From Pelodictyon phaeoclathratiforme BU-1 (GTDB lineage: Bacteria; Bacteroidota; Chlorobiia; Chlorobiales; Chlorobiaceae): a DNA stretch of 64,000 nucleotides. The translations under genes were made by a program, and so were the position numbers. Under the pieces are notes generated by a model, which searched no databases, was not told the origin of the DNA, and was given only the letters and a program-made list of their open reading frames with translations. The DNA lies in NCBI RefSeq assembly GCF_000020645.1, contig NC_011060.1, positions 1,812,501-1,876,500 of the forward strand, read 5' to 3'. Positions within the stretch are counted from its first letter, which is position 1; each line of letters begins with the position of its first letter. This document shows, piece after piece, positions 33,933-43,373 of the stretch.

Positions 33933-34502
33933 TTATGTGACGAGTGATGATTCAGACGTGTACGTATTTACCGCATCAATGATTTTATGAGCTGCCTGAA
34001 CCGGCTCCAGACCGGAAATGTCAACCTGCAGGTTTGCTCGTTTATAACTTGTGCCAAAGTAGGTCATGTCACCCTTTACCTCCCGCAGGTACAATTTCTT
34101 CTCTTTGAGCGTCAACTCTTTTTCGATCGGGCGGGAGTCGATGTCGTAGAAGCGGAGCCTCTCTACAATATTTTCCGGTTTATCGGTAATCACCACCTTG
34201 ATTCCGTGGTTCTTCTTCAGTACCTTCAGGTATCCTCCCATCAGGCCACCTGGAGACAATGCGATAACTGACTCCGCGCTTTCCGGACGATTCAGCAAAT
34301 CTGCAAGAGCTTTTGCAGCCTCTTCACGAAACTCGTACATGTTAAAACAGCTCTGCTGAAGACGTTCAATACTCGTTTTAAAGAAGGCTTCAACTTCCAC
34401 ATCCAGATCAAAAAAATTTAGCCCAAGCAGTTCGGCAATTATTTTGCCAATCGTTGATTTTCCGACACAACCGACACCTGTTAAAAAGATTTGCACTGGC
34501 AC
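33933..34502 (-). CDS. Shikimate-kinase-like P-loop kinase
   Basis: 189 residues. P-loop GVGCVGKSTIG, NFFDLDVEVEAFF (the acidic pair of shikimate kinases), MYEFREEAAKAL (substrate Arg), and ALSPGGLMGGYL in place of the GGG motif. A lid-type SRPIEKE follows. The true aroK is at 50285, so this is a paralogue with another or uncertain substrate. It lies 25 bp after the epimerase gene on the same strand. Confidence 0.72.
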   Translation of the reverse strand: MPVQIFLTGVGCVGKSTIGKIIAELLGLNFFDLDVEVEAFFKTSIERLQQSCFNMYEFREEAAKALADLLNRPESAESVIALSPGGLMGGYLKVLKKNHGIKVVITDKPENIVERLRFYDIDSRPIEKELTLKEKKLYLREVKGDMTYFGTSYKRANLQVDISGLEPVQAAHKIIDAVNTYTSESSLVT

Positions 34503-34527
34503 CTCACAATTTTATTGACACTTTTTT

Positions 34528-35541
34528 TTACTGTTGAACTCCATAGTACTCCCGATACCAGGCAACAAAACGGCGTATGCCCTCGGGCACGGTGGTTTCA
34601 GGTTTGTAGTGGACATCCTGCATAAGCTGATCAACGTCGGCATAGGTGTCAGGCACATCTCCGGGCTGGAGCGGGAGAAACTCTTTTATGGCAGTACGGC
34701 CAAGCTGCTCTTCAAGAGCCTTGATATAGTCCATGAGTTCGACCGGATTGCTGTTGCCGATATTGTAGACTCTCCATGGCGCCTTGCTTGTCCCAGGGTC
34801 GGGAGTGAGGCCTGACCAGTCGGGATTTGGCACGGCAACATGATCGAGTGTTCTCAGAACTCCTTCGGTAATATCATCAATGAAGGTAAAATCACGGCGA
34901 TGCTTGCCATAATTGAATACCTGAATGGGCTTGTTGTTCAGGATGGCATTGGTAAAGAGAAAGAGCGCCATATCAGGCCTTCCCCACGGCCCGTAAACGG
35001 TAAAAAAGCGCAGCCCGGTTGTTGGCAGATTGTAGAGATGGCTGTAGGTATGCGCCATCAACTCATTGGCCTTTTTGCTGGCGGCATAGAGTGAAAGGGG
35101 ATGATCGACATTGTCGTGCACCGAAAAAGGCATGGTCTCATTTGAACCGTATATGGAACTGGAAGATGCATAAACCAGATGTTTCACATCGTTGTGGCGG
35201 CATCCTTCGAGGATATTGAGGAAGCCCACAATATTGCTTTCAACATAGGAGTGGGGATTCTGGATTGAATAGCGCACACCCGCCTGTGCGGCAAGATTGA
35301 TCACACCATCGAACTTCCCTTTCCCAAACAGCTCTTCCATGGCAGCACGGTCGGAGATATCAGCTTTTACAAAGGTAAATCCTTCAAATGGCGTAAGCAT
35401 TGACAGCCGTGCCTCCTTGAGCGTGACATCATAATAATCATTGAGATTATCAACCCCGGTTACCCTCTCTCCACGTTCCAGAAGTCGTTTGCAGACATGA
35501 AATCCTATAAATCCGGCTGCGCCGGTCACGAGTATATTCAT
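34528..35541 (-). CDS. NAD-dependent epimerase, UDP-glucuronate 4-epimerase-like
   Basis: 337-residue extended SDR. NAD site [20 protein letters not shown], the early [17 protein letters not shown] signature of UDP-glucuronate epimerases (LspL/CapI type), catalytic Ser-Tyr-Lys in ASSSSIYG and [11 protein letters not shown], and [14 protein letters not shown]. Makes UDP-galacturonate for surface polysaccharide. The start, ATG 35541, is clear. Confidence 0.85.
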   Translation of the reverse strand: MNILVTGAAGFIGFHVCKRLLERGERVTGVDNLNDYYDVTLKEARLSMLTPFEGFTFVKADISDRAAMEELFGKGKFDGVINLAAQAGVRYSIQNPHSYVESNIVGFLNILEGCRHNDVKHLVYASSSSIYGSNETMPFSVHDNVDHPLSLYAASKKANELMAHTYSHLYNLPTTGLRFFTVYGPWGRPDMALFLFTNAILNNKPIQVFNYGKHRRDFTFIDDITEGVLRTLDHVAVPNPDWSGLTPDPGTSKAPWRVYNIGNSNPVELMDYIKALEEQLGRTAIKEFLPLQPGDVPDTYADVDQLMQDVHYKPETTVPEGIRRFVAWYREYYGVQQ

Positions 35542-35842
35542 TGCTCTTGGTCAGTAATGGGTTACAGGCACGATATGAGCTGCCCTGTGAAAATGTGAAC
35601 TCTTGCGAAAGGCCATAATAAAAACAATTCCCCGACCTGACAAGACGAAAAATCCGGAATTCCACAAGGATGCAGCCTGAAATCGAAGCCTGCATCCTGG
35701 AGTGCTCCTTAAAAACCAACAAAACGATAAAATATCTCGTTGAATTTTAAATTTTTTAGGTATATTCTTCGATTAGCCGAAATATTTAAGTCGGCAAGAG
35801 CAGCAAAAGTGATTCTCCATCAACAACAAGAATCCAATCCGT
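35542..35842. other. Divergent intergenic region, no gene seen
   Basis: 301 bp between the epimerase (minus) and the ATP-grasp gene (plus). Short frames here lack coding character. It is AT-rich towards 35720-35790 and must contain promoters for both directions, but I cannot place them with confidence. Confidence 0.5.
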
Positions 35843-37291
35843 ATGATTCGCTTCTTTGAGCGCTACGAAGCCGAAACCTCCCAGTTTTTTGACGAGGTTA
35901 TCTCAAAAGAGGGAAGCCCCCGGCCACATTACGACAAGATGCTTCACCGTTTCAGTCAGTTTTCCGTAGATGATATCAAAGCCCGACGGGAAATTGTCAA
36001 TATTTTTTTCCGGAATCAGGGTATCACCTTTACCGTCTATGGCGAAAATGAGGGAGTTGAGCGCCTTTTTCCATTTGATCTTATTCCAAGAGTTGTTCCT
36101 GCCCACGAATGGCAGACTATTGAGAAGGGGCTTATGCAGCGCATTACAGCGCTCAATGCGTTTCTTCATGATATCTACCATGGCCAGAAAATTCTCAAAG
36201 AGAGGATTATTCCTGCCGAACTGATCCTCGGCAGCCAGCATTTCAGAAGGGAATTTATCGGGGTCAATCCACCGCTCGGCATCTACATTCATGTCACCGG
36301 CAGCGATATTATCCGCGACGGAAAAGGGAATTACATGGTGCTCGAAGACAACCTGCGCACCCCGAGCGGGGTCTCCTATATGCTGCAAAACCGGCAGGCG
36401 ATGAAACGCGCCTTCCCGGTTTTGTTCGACAAATACAAGATTCGCCCGATCGAAAATTATCCCCAGGAGCTGCTCCGCACCCTGCAGGAGATCAGCCCGG
36501 TATCACGCCGTGAACCAAACGTCGTGTTGCTGACCCCTGGCATCTATAACTCTGCCTACTTTGAACACAGCTTCCTTGCCCGCCAGATGGGCATTGAACT
36601 GACCGAAGGAAAAGATCTCGTTGTCAACAACAACAAGGTCTACACCCGAACGACTCGCGGACTTGAGCAGGTTGATGTGATCTATCGCAGGGTTGACGAT
36701 GCTTATCTTGATCCACTTGTCTTCCGCCCGGACTCGAAACTTGGCGTTGCAGGCCTCGTTAATGCCTATCGTAAAGGCAATGTCACCCTTGCCAACGCAA
36801 TCGGTTGCGGTGTAGCCGACGACAAGGTGATCTACAGTTTTGTCCCGAAGATCATCAAGTACTATCTCGGAGAGGATCCAATTCTGGAAAATGTTCCAAC
36901 CTGGCTGGCAAGCAATCCTTCAGATCTGAAATATATTCTGGCAAACCTTGGTTCACTGGTAGTAAAAGCTGCCAATGAATCGGGAGGATACGGGATGCTG
37001 ATTGGCCCGGAATCAACAATTGAGCAGCAGGAGAATTTTGCGGAAATGATTGTGGCCAATCCACGCAACTATATTGCCCAGCCCACGATTTCTCTTTCGC
37101 GACACCCCAGCTTTTTCAATGACACGGAACTTTGGGGATGTCATATTGATCTGCGTCCCTATGTTTTGTACGGTAAAACTGTTACTATAGTCCCCGGAGG
37201 TCTGACAAGAGTCGCCCTCAAACGTGGTTCACTGGTGGTCAATTCCTCTCAGGGAGGAGGCAGCAAGGACACCTGGGTTGTCGATGAATAA
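35843..37291 (+). CDS. Circularly permuted ATP-grasp protein (DUF404/DUF407)
   Basis: 482 residues. Family marks: [59 protein letters not shown], and the late ATP-grasp segment [16 protein letters not shown]. These enzymes are thought to form amide or peptide bonds. The product is nearly always encoded with an alpha-E protein and a transglutaminase, as here. Substrate unknown. First gene of a three-gene operon. Confidence 0.88.
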   Translation: MIRFFERYEAETSQFFDEVISKEGSPRPHYDKMLHRFSQFSVDDIKARREIVNIFFRNQGITFTVYGENEGVERLFPFDLIPRVVPAHEWQTIEKGLMQRITALNAFLHDIYHGQKILKERIIPAELILGSQHFRREFIGVNPPLGIYIHVTGSDIIRDGKGNYMVLEDNLRTPSGVSYMLQNRQAMKRAFPVLFDKYKIRPIENYPQELLRTLQEISPVSRREPNVVLLTPGIYNSAYFEHSFLARQMGIELTEGKDLVVNNNKVYTRTTRGLEQVDVIYRRVDDAYLDPLVFRPDSKLGVAGLVNAYRKGNVTLANAIGCGVADDKVIYSFVPKIIKYYLGEDPILENVPTWLASNPSDLKYILANLGSLVVKAANESGGYGMLIGPESTIEQQENFAEMIVANPRNYIAQPTISLSRHPSFFNDTELWGCHIDLRPYVLYGKTVTIVPGGLTRVALKRGSLVVNSSQGGGSKDTWVVDE

Positions 37292-37310
37292 ACACTAATT
37301 TCTTATTATC

Positions 37311-38384
37311 ATGTTAAGCCGTGTTGCCGAATCACTTTTCTGGATGAGTCGTTATTTCGAGCGGGCAGAAAACACTGCAAGGTTTCTTGACGTCAATTTT
37401 AACCTGCTGCTCGACCTCAATAAAATTACCCACGTTGAGAATCCAAGCTACTGGGTTGCTCTTATCCTTGTTACCAGCGACAAGGAGCGGTTCAACAGCC
37501 TCTATGACGAGTACTCCGCCCATACCGTTACCGATTATCTGGTGTTCAATAAAAATAATCCGAACTCCATTACATCCTGTATCGGGCTTGCAAGGGAAAA
37601 CGCACGAAGCATCATCGAAAGCATCTCAAGCGAGATGTGGGAGCAGGTCAATAACCTCTACCATTATTTACAGAGCGTTACGCCGCAATTTGTGCATAAC
37701 GATCCCTACGGCTTCTACAAGGAGATCAAGAATGCCTCGCATCTTTTTCAGGGCATAACTGATAACACCTTCTCCCACAACGAAGGGTGGGACTTTATCC
37801 AGATTGCCAAGTATCTCGAACGCACCGACAACATTGCCCGGCTTATTGATGTCAAATACCATATGCTGCTTTCCGAAGCGCAAAGCCAGCCTGAACTGGT
37901 TGAAGGTTCTGAGGATATCATTCAATGGATGGCCGTGCTCAAAAGCTGCAGCGCGCTTGAAGCATTCCGGAAGGTCTATCTCTCAAAAATCGATCCCGAC
38001 AACATCCTGCGCTTTCTCATTCTTGATCGCAGCTTCCCGCGCAGCATCAACTTTTCCGTCTGTGCGGCTGAAGATGCCCTGTGGCGTATCTCGGGAAGCT
38101 CCCGTCACCGTTACGTCAACAATGCCGACCGATTGATCGGAAAACTGGAGGCAAAGCTGAGCTATACGGCAATTGAAGATATTTTTGCGACTGGACTGCA
38201 TCGCTATCTGGAAGATCTGGAACAGCGACTGGTGAAAGTTGGAGAACAGGTTCACCTGACCTATTTTGCCTATCACACTCCGGAAATCGAGTCAACTGAC
38301 ATTGAAGAGGCACTTCCTTTTACCGGAATAGCCGGCGGACGACCAAACTGGAGCCAGGCACAGCAGCATCAGCAACAGCAATAA
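37311..38384 (+). CDS. Alpha-E domain protein (DUF403)
   Basis: 357 residues, all-helical. MLSRVAESLFWMSRYFERAE at the start and FIQIAKYLERTDNIARLIDV in the centre are the alpha-E signature. No catalytic motif known. It follows the ATP-grasp gene by 19 bp. In some species it is fused to that ATP-grasp, which implies a physical complex. Confidence 0.88.
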   Translation: MLSRVAESLFWMSRYFERAENTARFLDVNFNLLLDLNKITHVENPSYWVALILVTSDKERFNSLYDEYSAHTVTDYLVFNKNNPNSITSCIGLARENARSIIESISSEMWEQVNNLYHYLQSVTPQFVHNDPYGFYKEIKNASHLFQGITDNTFSHNEGWDFIQIAKYLERTDNIARLIDVKYHMLLSEAQSQPELVEGSEDIIQWMAVLKSCSALEAFRKVYLSKIDPDNILRFLILDRSFPRSINFSVCAAEDALWRISGSSRHRYVNNADRLIGKLEAKLSYTAIEDIFATGLHRYLEDLEQRLVKVGEQVHLTYFAYHTPEIESTDIEEALPFTGIAGGRPNWSQAQQHQQQQ

Positions 38385-38405
38385 CCGGACGTAAACCAAA
38401 AGAGC

Positions 38406-39224
38406 ATGATTCTGAAAGTTGAACACTCAACCCTGTTTGAATATGATAATCCAATCTATGAAACGGCGACCGAAGTAAGGCTCCACCCTGATAATAATCC
38501 GGCAGCTCCCCAGCGCTGCACCAGCTTTGACCTTCTGGTGGATCCCCCTGCCACTATTTTTGAGTACACCGATTTTTACGGCAACCAGGTCAACCACTTC
38601 AACCTGCTCCAGAGCCACAAACGGGTAGAGATCATCGCAACTTCTGTAGTGGAAACCGGCATGGGCCACGCTGATGCTGGCGATAATGAGGATTTTTTTC
38701 TGATGGATTTCTCTTGCCAGAGCCGCTATGTCCATTTCGACCAGGCGATAAGAGATTTTTCAACTCTTTTTGCCACCAATACCGACAGTTTTCAGCTTGC
38801 CGAATCGATCTGCCGCCATATCAACGATTCATTCATCTATGAACCCGGAGTGACGGATGTCCACAGTACCAGCGCCGTCGTTATGGCCCTCGGGCGGGGA
38901 GTTTGCCAGGATTTTGCCCATATCATGCTTGCCGCCTGCCGTTATCTTGGTGTCCCGGCCCGCTACGTCAGCGGGTACCTCTTTGGAGGAAGCACCCCCG
39001 ATGGGCGGGATGAAGCAAGCCATGCATGGTGTGAAGTATTCTGCGGCAAGGAAAAAGGGTGGATCGGCATGGACCCGACGCATAGCACCCTTTTTGTTGA
39101 TGAACGCTATATCAAAATTGGTTCAGGCAGAGACTATGACGACGTTCCTCCAGTACGGGGTACCTATAAAGGCAATGCAGAGGAAAAGCTGACGGTCGCC
39201 GTAAGGGTAAGCTCCATGGAGTAA
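38406..39224 (+). CDS. Transglutaminase-like protein
   Basis: 272 residues. An N-terminal beta domain (VEHSTLFEYDNPIYETATEV) precedes a transglutaminase core: catalytic Cys in GRGVCQDFAHIMLAACRYLG, His in ASHAWCEVF and Asp in GWIGMDPTHS. Probably a peptidase or amide-forming enzyme acting with the ATP-grasp and alpha-E proteins. Spacing from the previous gene is 21 bp. Confidence 0.88.
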   Translation: MILKVEHSTLFEYDNPIYETATEVRLHPDNNPAAPQRCTSFDLLVDPPATIFEYTDFYGNQVNHFNLLQSHKRVEIIATSVVETGMGHADAGDNEDFFLMDFSCQSRYVHFDQAIRDFSTLFATNTDSFQLAESICRHINDSFIYEPGVTDVHSTSAVVMALGRGVCQDFAHIMLAACRYLGVPARYVSGYLFGGSTPDGRDEASHAWCEVFCGKEKGWIGMDPTHSTLFVDERYIKIGSGRDYDDVPPVRGTYKGNAEEKLTVAVRVSSME

Positions 39225-39346
39225 GTTGATAGCTGCCGTGGTGTAAAAAACAGTTCCGGAATTCCAGCCGTATCACTACATTACCGCATCGAAGAGGCGA
39301 GCAAGAACAGCGCTATCGAAGTGGCATATCAAGTGTTGTTCCTTGT

Positions 39347-39469
39347 TACAACAAAGCGGCTGAACTTGATCCGGGCGCTGCAGAAATTTATGGGAGCCGG
39401 GGAGCGGCAAAACGCAAACTCGGCGACTACTCCGGAACCATTGCTGAGGCAAGTGCGCCAAACCAATGA
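39347..39469 (+). pseudogene. TPR-repeat protein relic
   Basis: Frame reads YNKAAELDPGAAEIYGSRGA, AKRKLGDYSGTIAEA and stops at 39469. This is one tetratricopeptide repeat of the YNKAIELDP type without start or upstream repeats. The stop overlaps the hydrolase ATG. The rest of the 39225-39465 gap shows nothing. Confidence 0.55.
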
Positions 39470-40488
39470 ACTATTCAATGAGTACCGAAAAAAATTCCAT
39501 ACAGCAAAAGCTGCTTTCTGCCATTCAACAATGGTGGATTATTTTATTGATCTCCGGATTGCTGCTGACCATCATTTTCAGCATTCTGCTTCCATGGAAC
39601 ATTGCAACAATCCAGTCTCACCCACGACCAGCACACAACTACAGTGAGGCGCTGCAGCTCATAAAAATCCTTCGCGAACAGGAGTCGCAAGCGATGAATC
39701 CGCTCTGCCGGACGCAATTGATGACTCATGGAAAAAAAACGGAACACACAATCATTCTGGTTCATGGCTATACGAGCGACCCACAACAGTTTCAATTGTT
39801 AGGAACCCGTTTGTATGCTTTGGGATATAACGTGCTGATTGCTCCCCTCCCGCATCACGGACTGGCTGACCGGATGACTGATGCACATGCCCGTCTGACG
39901 GCTGAAGAGCTGACGGCTTATGCCGACCAGAGTGTCGATATTGCCCAGGGGCTCGGTGAAAAGGTAATCATGATGGGGTTTTCTGCCGGAGGAGTAACAA
40001 CGGCCTGGGCGGCACAACAGCGGAAGGATATCGACCTGGCAGTCATCATCTCACCTGCGTTTGGATTCAAAAAAGTCCCAACACCGTTAACTGCAGCCGC
40101 CATGAATGTATACACCCTTTTGCCTGATGCGCTTGAATGGTGGGATCCTGTCCTGAAAGAGAAGGTGCTCCCGGCACACGCCTATCCACGCTATTCCCGT
40201 CATGCCCTGTCACAAATCCTCCGTCTGGGCTTTACCGTTCAGGCAGAAGCAAAACACAAGCATCCGGCAGCCAACAAAATACTGGTCGTCTTCAATGCCA
40301 ATGACGGCATGATCAACAACGAGATGGCCACAAAGATGGTCCGTATCTGGCAGGCACACCACGCAGCTTTGACTACCTATGAATTTGAAAATACCCTGAA
40401 ACTCGGCCACGACCTCATCGACCCAGCCCAACCCGACCAAAGGACGGACATCGTCTATCCCCGACTCATAAAGTTGATCAACAAATAA
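39466..40488 (+). CDS. Alpha/beta-hydrolase (esterase-like), membrane-anchored
   Basis: 340 residues. A membrane segment near 25-45 (WWIILLISGLLLTIIFSILL) is followed by an alpha/beta-hydrolase domain: oxyanion region ILVHGYTSDPQQF, nucleophile GFSAGGVTTA, an Asp in VVFNANDGMI, and His in KLGHDLIDP. Likely an esterase or lipase facing the periplasm. Start ATG 39466 or 39478. It resembles carboxylesterases with HGYTS motifs. Confidence 0.75.
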   Translation: MNYSMSTEKNSIQQKLLSAIQQWWIILLISGLLLTIIFSILLPWNIATIQSHPRPAHNYSEALQLIKILREQESQAMNPLCRTQLMTHGKKTEHTIILVHGYTSDPQQFQLLGTRLYALGYNVLIAPLPHHGLADRMTDAHARLTAEELTAYADQSVDIAQGLGEKVIMMGFSAGGVTTAWAAQQRKDIDLAVIISPAFGFKKVPTPLTAAAMNVYTLLPDALEWWDPVLKEKVLPAHAYPRYSRHALSQILRLGFTVQAEAKHKHPAANKILVVFNANDGMINNEMATKMVRIWQAHHAALTTYEFENTLKLGHDLIDPAQPDQRTDIVYPRLIKLINK

Positions 40489-40611
40489 CAATCTGACACT
40501 GTTTTTGCTTGCCTGACAAACTGAAAATAGTCGGACTCTCCTTGGCTAACTATTCATCCAAACATATTATTGAATTTGCAATCCCTGCAGGGCAAGAGGC
40601 ATTTGACCCAA

Positions 40612-40647
40612 AAAGAGGGAAAACATCAATGGACGCTTTCCCTCTTT
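40612..40647. terminator. Stem-loop between convergent genes
   Basis: AAAGAGGGAAA (40612-40622) pairs exactly with TTTCCCTCTTT (40637-40647), 14-nt loop. It lies between the hydrolase (plus) and the peroxidase (minus) and can serve as a terminator for either. Confidence 0.65.
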
Positions 40648-40661
40648 GCACGGTAAAACGC

Positions 40662-41729
40662 TTATTTGCCGAAGGGTTGCGGCAGCGGTGTTGTATCGGA
40701 TGATGGCGGAAGTTGCGGAAGCTCAAATTTCGGCTGATCGCCCGTCAAGCTTTTCAGGAATGCAACAATGTTGGCATTTTCCTCTACGGTAAACGTTTTC
40801 CCCAACTGGATCTGGCCCATCACCTCAACGGCTTTCGAAAGTGTTGCTGCCCCGGCATCATGGAAATAGGGATAGGTAAGTTCAACATTCCTTAGAGTCG
40901 GCACCTTGAATTTGAAGCGGTCAGCATCGTCTTTTGTTACAGCACTGCGACCTGAAGCAGGATTCTTTGTTTTGTAAGGCTCCACCGCGCCCATTTTCTG
41001 GAATGAGTTTCCTCCAAGAGCAACACCATTATGACAGGCTGTACATCCACTGCTCTTGAAAAGCTCATATCCCGCAAGTTCTTCTTTTGTGATCGCAGCA
41101 TCATCGCCCCTGAGCCATTTGTCGAAACGGGCGTTTGGTGTAACCAGTGTCTCTTCAAAAGCGGCGATAGCAGTGGTTACCTTGTCGATATCAATGGTAT
41201 CGGCCTGGAATACTTTTTTGAACTCATCGACATAGGCCGGGATGGATTGCAAAACCGTAACAGCAAGATCGTGGGTAAATCCCATTTCACCCGGATTGGC
41301 GATTGGGCCACCAGCCTGCTCCTTGAGATCCTTGGCCCGCCCATCCCAGAACTGGGCCAGGTTCATACTCGAATTAAGTACTGTCGGTGAATTGATCGGC
41401 CCCTGTTTCCATTTGTGACCGATCGAACTTTTCAGATTGTCACTGCCGCCCATGCTGAGATTGTGGCAGGAGTTGCAGGAAATAAAGCCTGATTTTGAAA
41501 GCCGGGGATCAAAAAAGAGCTTTTTGCCAAGCTCCACCATAGCCTGATCGGCCACTTTCGGAGCTTCCACAGGAGCAACTGGTTCACCTGTCTTTGGCTG
41601 AAGCACTGGCGCTGCGGGGGGAGCAGCAACAGGGGCTGGCGGCGTTGCTGCTTCTGGTTGCGGTTTTTTTGCACAAGAAGAGAGAGTACCTGCCGCCAGA
41701 AGAGCGACAACAAGAAAGTGAGTTTTCAT
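40662..41729 (-). CDS. Diheme cytochrome c peroxidase (MauG/CcpA family), lipoprotein
   Basis: 355 residues. Lipobox GTLSSCAKK at the N-terminus, then a Pro/Ala-rich linker. Two heme motifs: ISCNSCHNLS (CxxCH) and SSGCTACHNG. The second domain ends VEVMGQIQLGKTFTVEENAN with the conserved Met ligand. Reduces hydrogen peroxide with electrons from cytochromes, in the periplasm. A second, related gene lies 183 bp upstream. Useful against oxidative stress in an anaerobe. Confidence 0.87.
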   Translation of the reverse strand: MKTHFLVVALLAAGTLSSCAKKPQPEAATPPAPVAAPPAAPVLQPKTGEPVAPVEAPKVADQAMVELGKKLFFDPRLSKSGFISCNSCHNLSMGGSDNLKSSIGHKWKQGPINSPTVLNSSMNLAQFWDGRAKDLKEQAGGPIANPGEMGFTHDLAVTVLQSIPAYVDEFKKVFQADTIDIDKVTTAIAAFEETLVTPNARFDKWLRGDDAAITKEELAGYELFKSSGCTACHNGVALGGNSFQKMGAVEPYKTKNPASGRSAVTKDDADRFKFKVPTLRNVELTYPYFHDAGAATLSKAVEVMGQIQLGKTFTVEENANIVAFLKSLTGDQPKFELPQLPPSSDTTPLPQPFGK

Positions 41730-41912
41730 TGTCAGGTTCCGTAAAAATTATTCAAGACTGTAAAAAGTGCAGAGTATTTTCCTGTACCGTACTTGTCGAG
41801 TGTAAAGATACGGTTTTCCCTTTGAAATTTCAGGTAATATTCAACACCTCAACGCACAGAAAAAGCACACAAACCGCTTACTCTCAATGAAGCGCCTTCG
41901 AACGAAGGCACC

Positions 41913-43073
41913 TTAAGAAGAGGGCATTATTGGCTGCGGAGGAGGTGTGGTTTCGGATGATGGCGGCAACTGCGGAAGCATGAATTGCGGTTGATCGCCA
42001 GTCAAACTCTTCAGAAAGGCAACGATGCTGGCAGTTTCCTGCTCTGTATACGTTTTGCCCAACTGAATCTGACCCATAATCTCAACAGCTTTGGAGAGCG
42101 TTGCCACCTCACCGTCATGGAAATAGGGATAAGTCAGTTCAACATTCCTCAAGGTTGGTACCTTGAATCTGAAACGATCTACATCTTTTTTGCTTATCTC
42201 AAAACAACCTGAAACGGAACAGGTTGTTTTGTATGGCTTCACAGCGCCTGTTTTCTGGAATGAATTCGCGCCAAAAGAGGCGCCATTATGACAAATAGTA
42301 CACCCGCTGCTCTTGAACAGCCTGTAACCAGCAAGTTCCTGCTTGGTTATTGCCCTGTCATCACCGCGCAGCCATTGATCGAAACGGGAATTCGGTGTAA
42401 GAAGCGTCTCTTCAAATGCGGATATAGCCGTTATAACCTGATCAAGAGTAATCTTCCCTGCATGAAATACCTTGCTGAACTCTTCAGCATAGAGAGGAAT
42501 AGATTGCAGGATCGGAACAGCAAGATCGTGAGTAAATGAGACACCTCCGGGATTGCCCACTACAGCAGCAGGCCGTTTCCCTGGTTTACTCCCCTTCCCG
42601 TCAATCGGCCCTTCAACGAAAGCAACCTTACCTCCATAGGCATAATCCCCAATCGATAACACCTGCTTGAGATCTTTTGCCCGCCCATTCCAAAACTGAG
42701 CAAAACTCATGCTCGAATTAAGGACTGTAGGAGCGTTAAGCGCACCCTCACGCAAGTTATGTCCAACAGAGGTTTTCAGATTGTCACTGCCGCCCATACT
42801 GAGATTGTGACAGGAGTTGCAGGAAATGAATCCTGTTCTGGATAGGCGAGGATCAAAGAAGAGTTTTTTACCAAGCTCCACCATCTCCGGGTTCAGCACT
42901 TCAGGCACCTTCAACGGCTTGACCGGTTCACCCATTCTTGGTTTGAACGCCTTATGTGCCAATGGCTCTACAACAGGCAGAACATACTTCCCTGGCTCAC
43001 CCCGCAGCTCTTCATGCAAAAAGGTAAGAGGGCAAATCACCAGCAAGCTTGCAACAAATGGATAAATTTTCAT
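41913..43073 (-). CDS. Diheme cytochrome c peroxidase, second copy
   Basis: About 386 residues. Start at MKIYPFVASLLVICPLTFLH, a signal peptide without lipobox; an earlier in-frame ATG (43100) adds nine residues. Heme sites ISCNSCHNLS and SSGCTICHNG. It shares most of its sequence with the gene downstream but carries ~27 extra residues after the AKDLK motif (SIGDYAYGGKVAFVEGPID and following). Tandem duplication with divergence of the export type (free versus lipid-anchored). Confidence 0.86.
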   Translation of the reverse strand: MKIYPFVASLLVICPLTFLHEELRGEPGKYVLPVVEPLAHKAFKPRMGEPVKPLKVPEVLNPEMVELGKKLFFDPRLSRTGFISCNSCHNLSMGGSDNLKTSVGHNLREGALNAPTVLNSSMSFAQFWNGRAKDLKQVLSIGDYAYGGKVAFVEGPIDGKGSKPGKRPAAVVGNPGGVSFTHDLAVPILQSIPLYAEEFSKVFHAGKITLDQVITAISAFEETLLTPNSRFDQWLRGDDRAITKQELAGYRLFKSSGCTICHNGASFGANSFQKTGAVKPYKTTCSVSGCFEISKKDVDRFRFKVPTLRNVELTYPYFHDGEVATLSKAVEIMGQIQLGKTYTEQETASIVAFLKSLTGDQPQFMLPQLPPSSETTPPPQPIMPSS

Positions 43074-43373
43074 TATCTGTCGGGTTCCGGAAAAAATCAA
43101 TGTGCTTCTTCAATACCTGTGCTTCTTTAATACCAACAATCAACACCACAAAGCACAAAATACCTTTTCATCTTGCATTACGCAATATTTACGGGACAAG
43201 GTATCGCAAGAGAGTTCACATGAAAAGAAAATAAAGGGGGTTAATTCCGAAATATAGGGAAAACGGCGAACCATTACACACGATCCTGCTCGTTTGTCGA
43301 GCTTTTGTTTTGTGCCGGGCTTTGGCTACCTTGACAGGTCAAAAAAGGCCTCCTCTCTGTTACCGGAAAGCAC

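Noticed and set aside
35903..36388. 161-codon minus-strand frame in the ATP-grasp gene
   Set aside because: Lies fully within a clear gene on the other strand and has no recognisable motif.
43286..43310. Hairpin GCTCG-TTTGT-CGAGC with T-rich flank before tgt
   Set aside because: Stem of five pairs only, and it lies upstream of both flanking genes, so a terminator role makes little sense.
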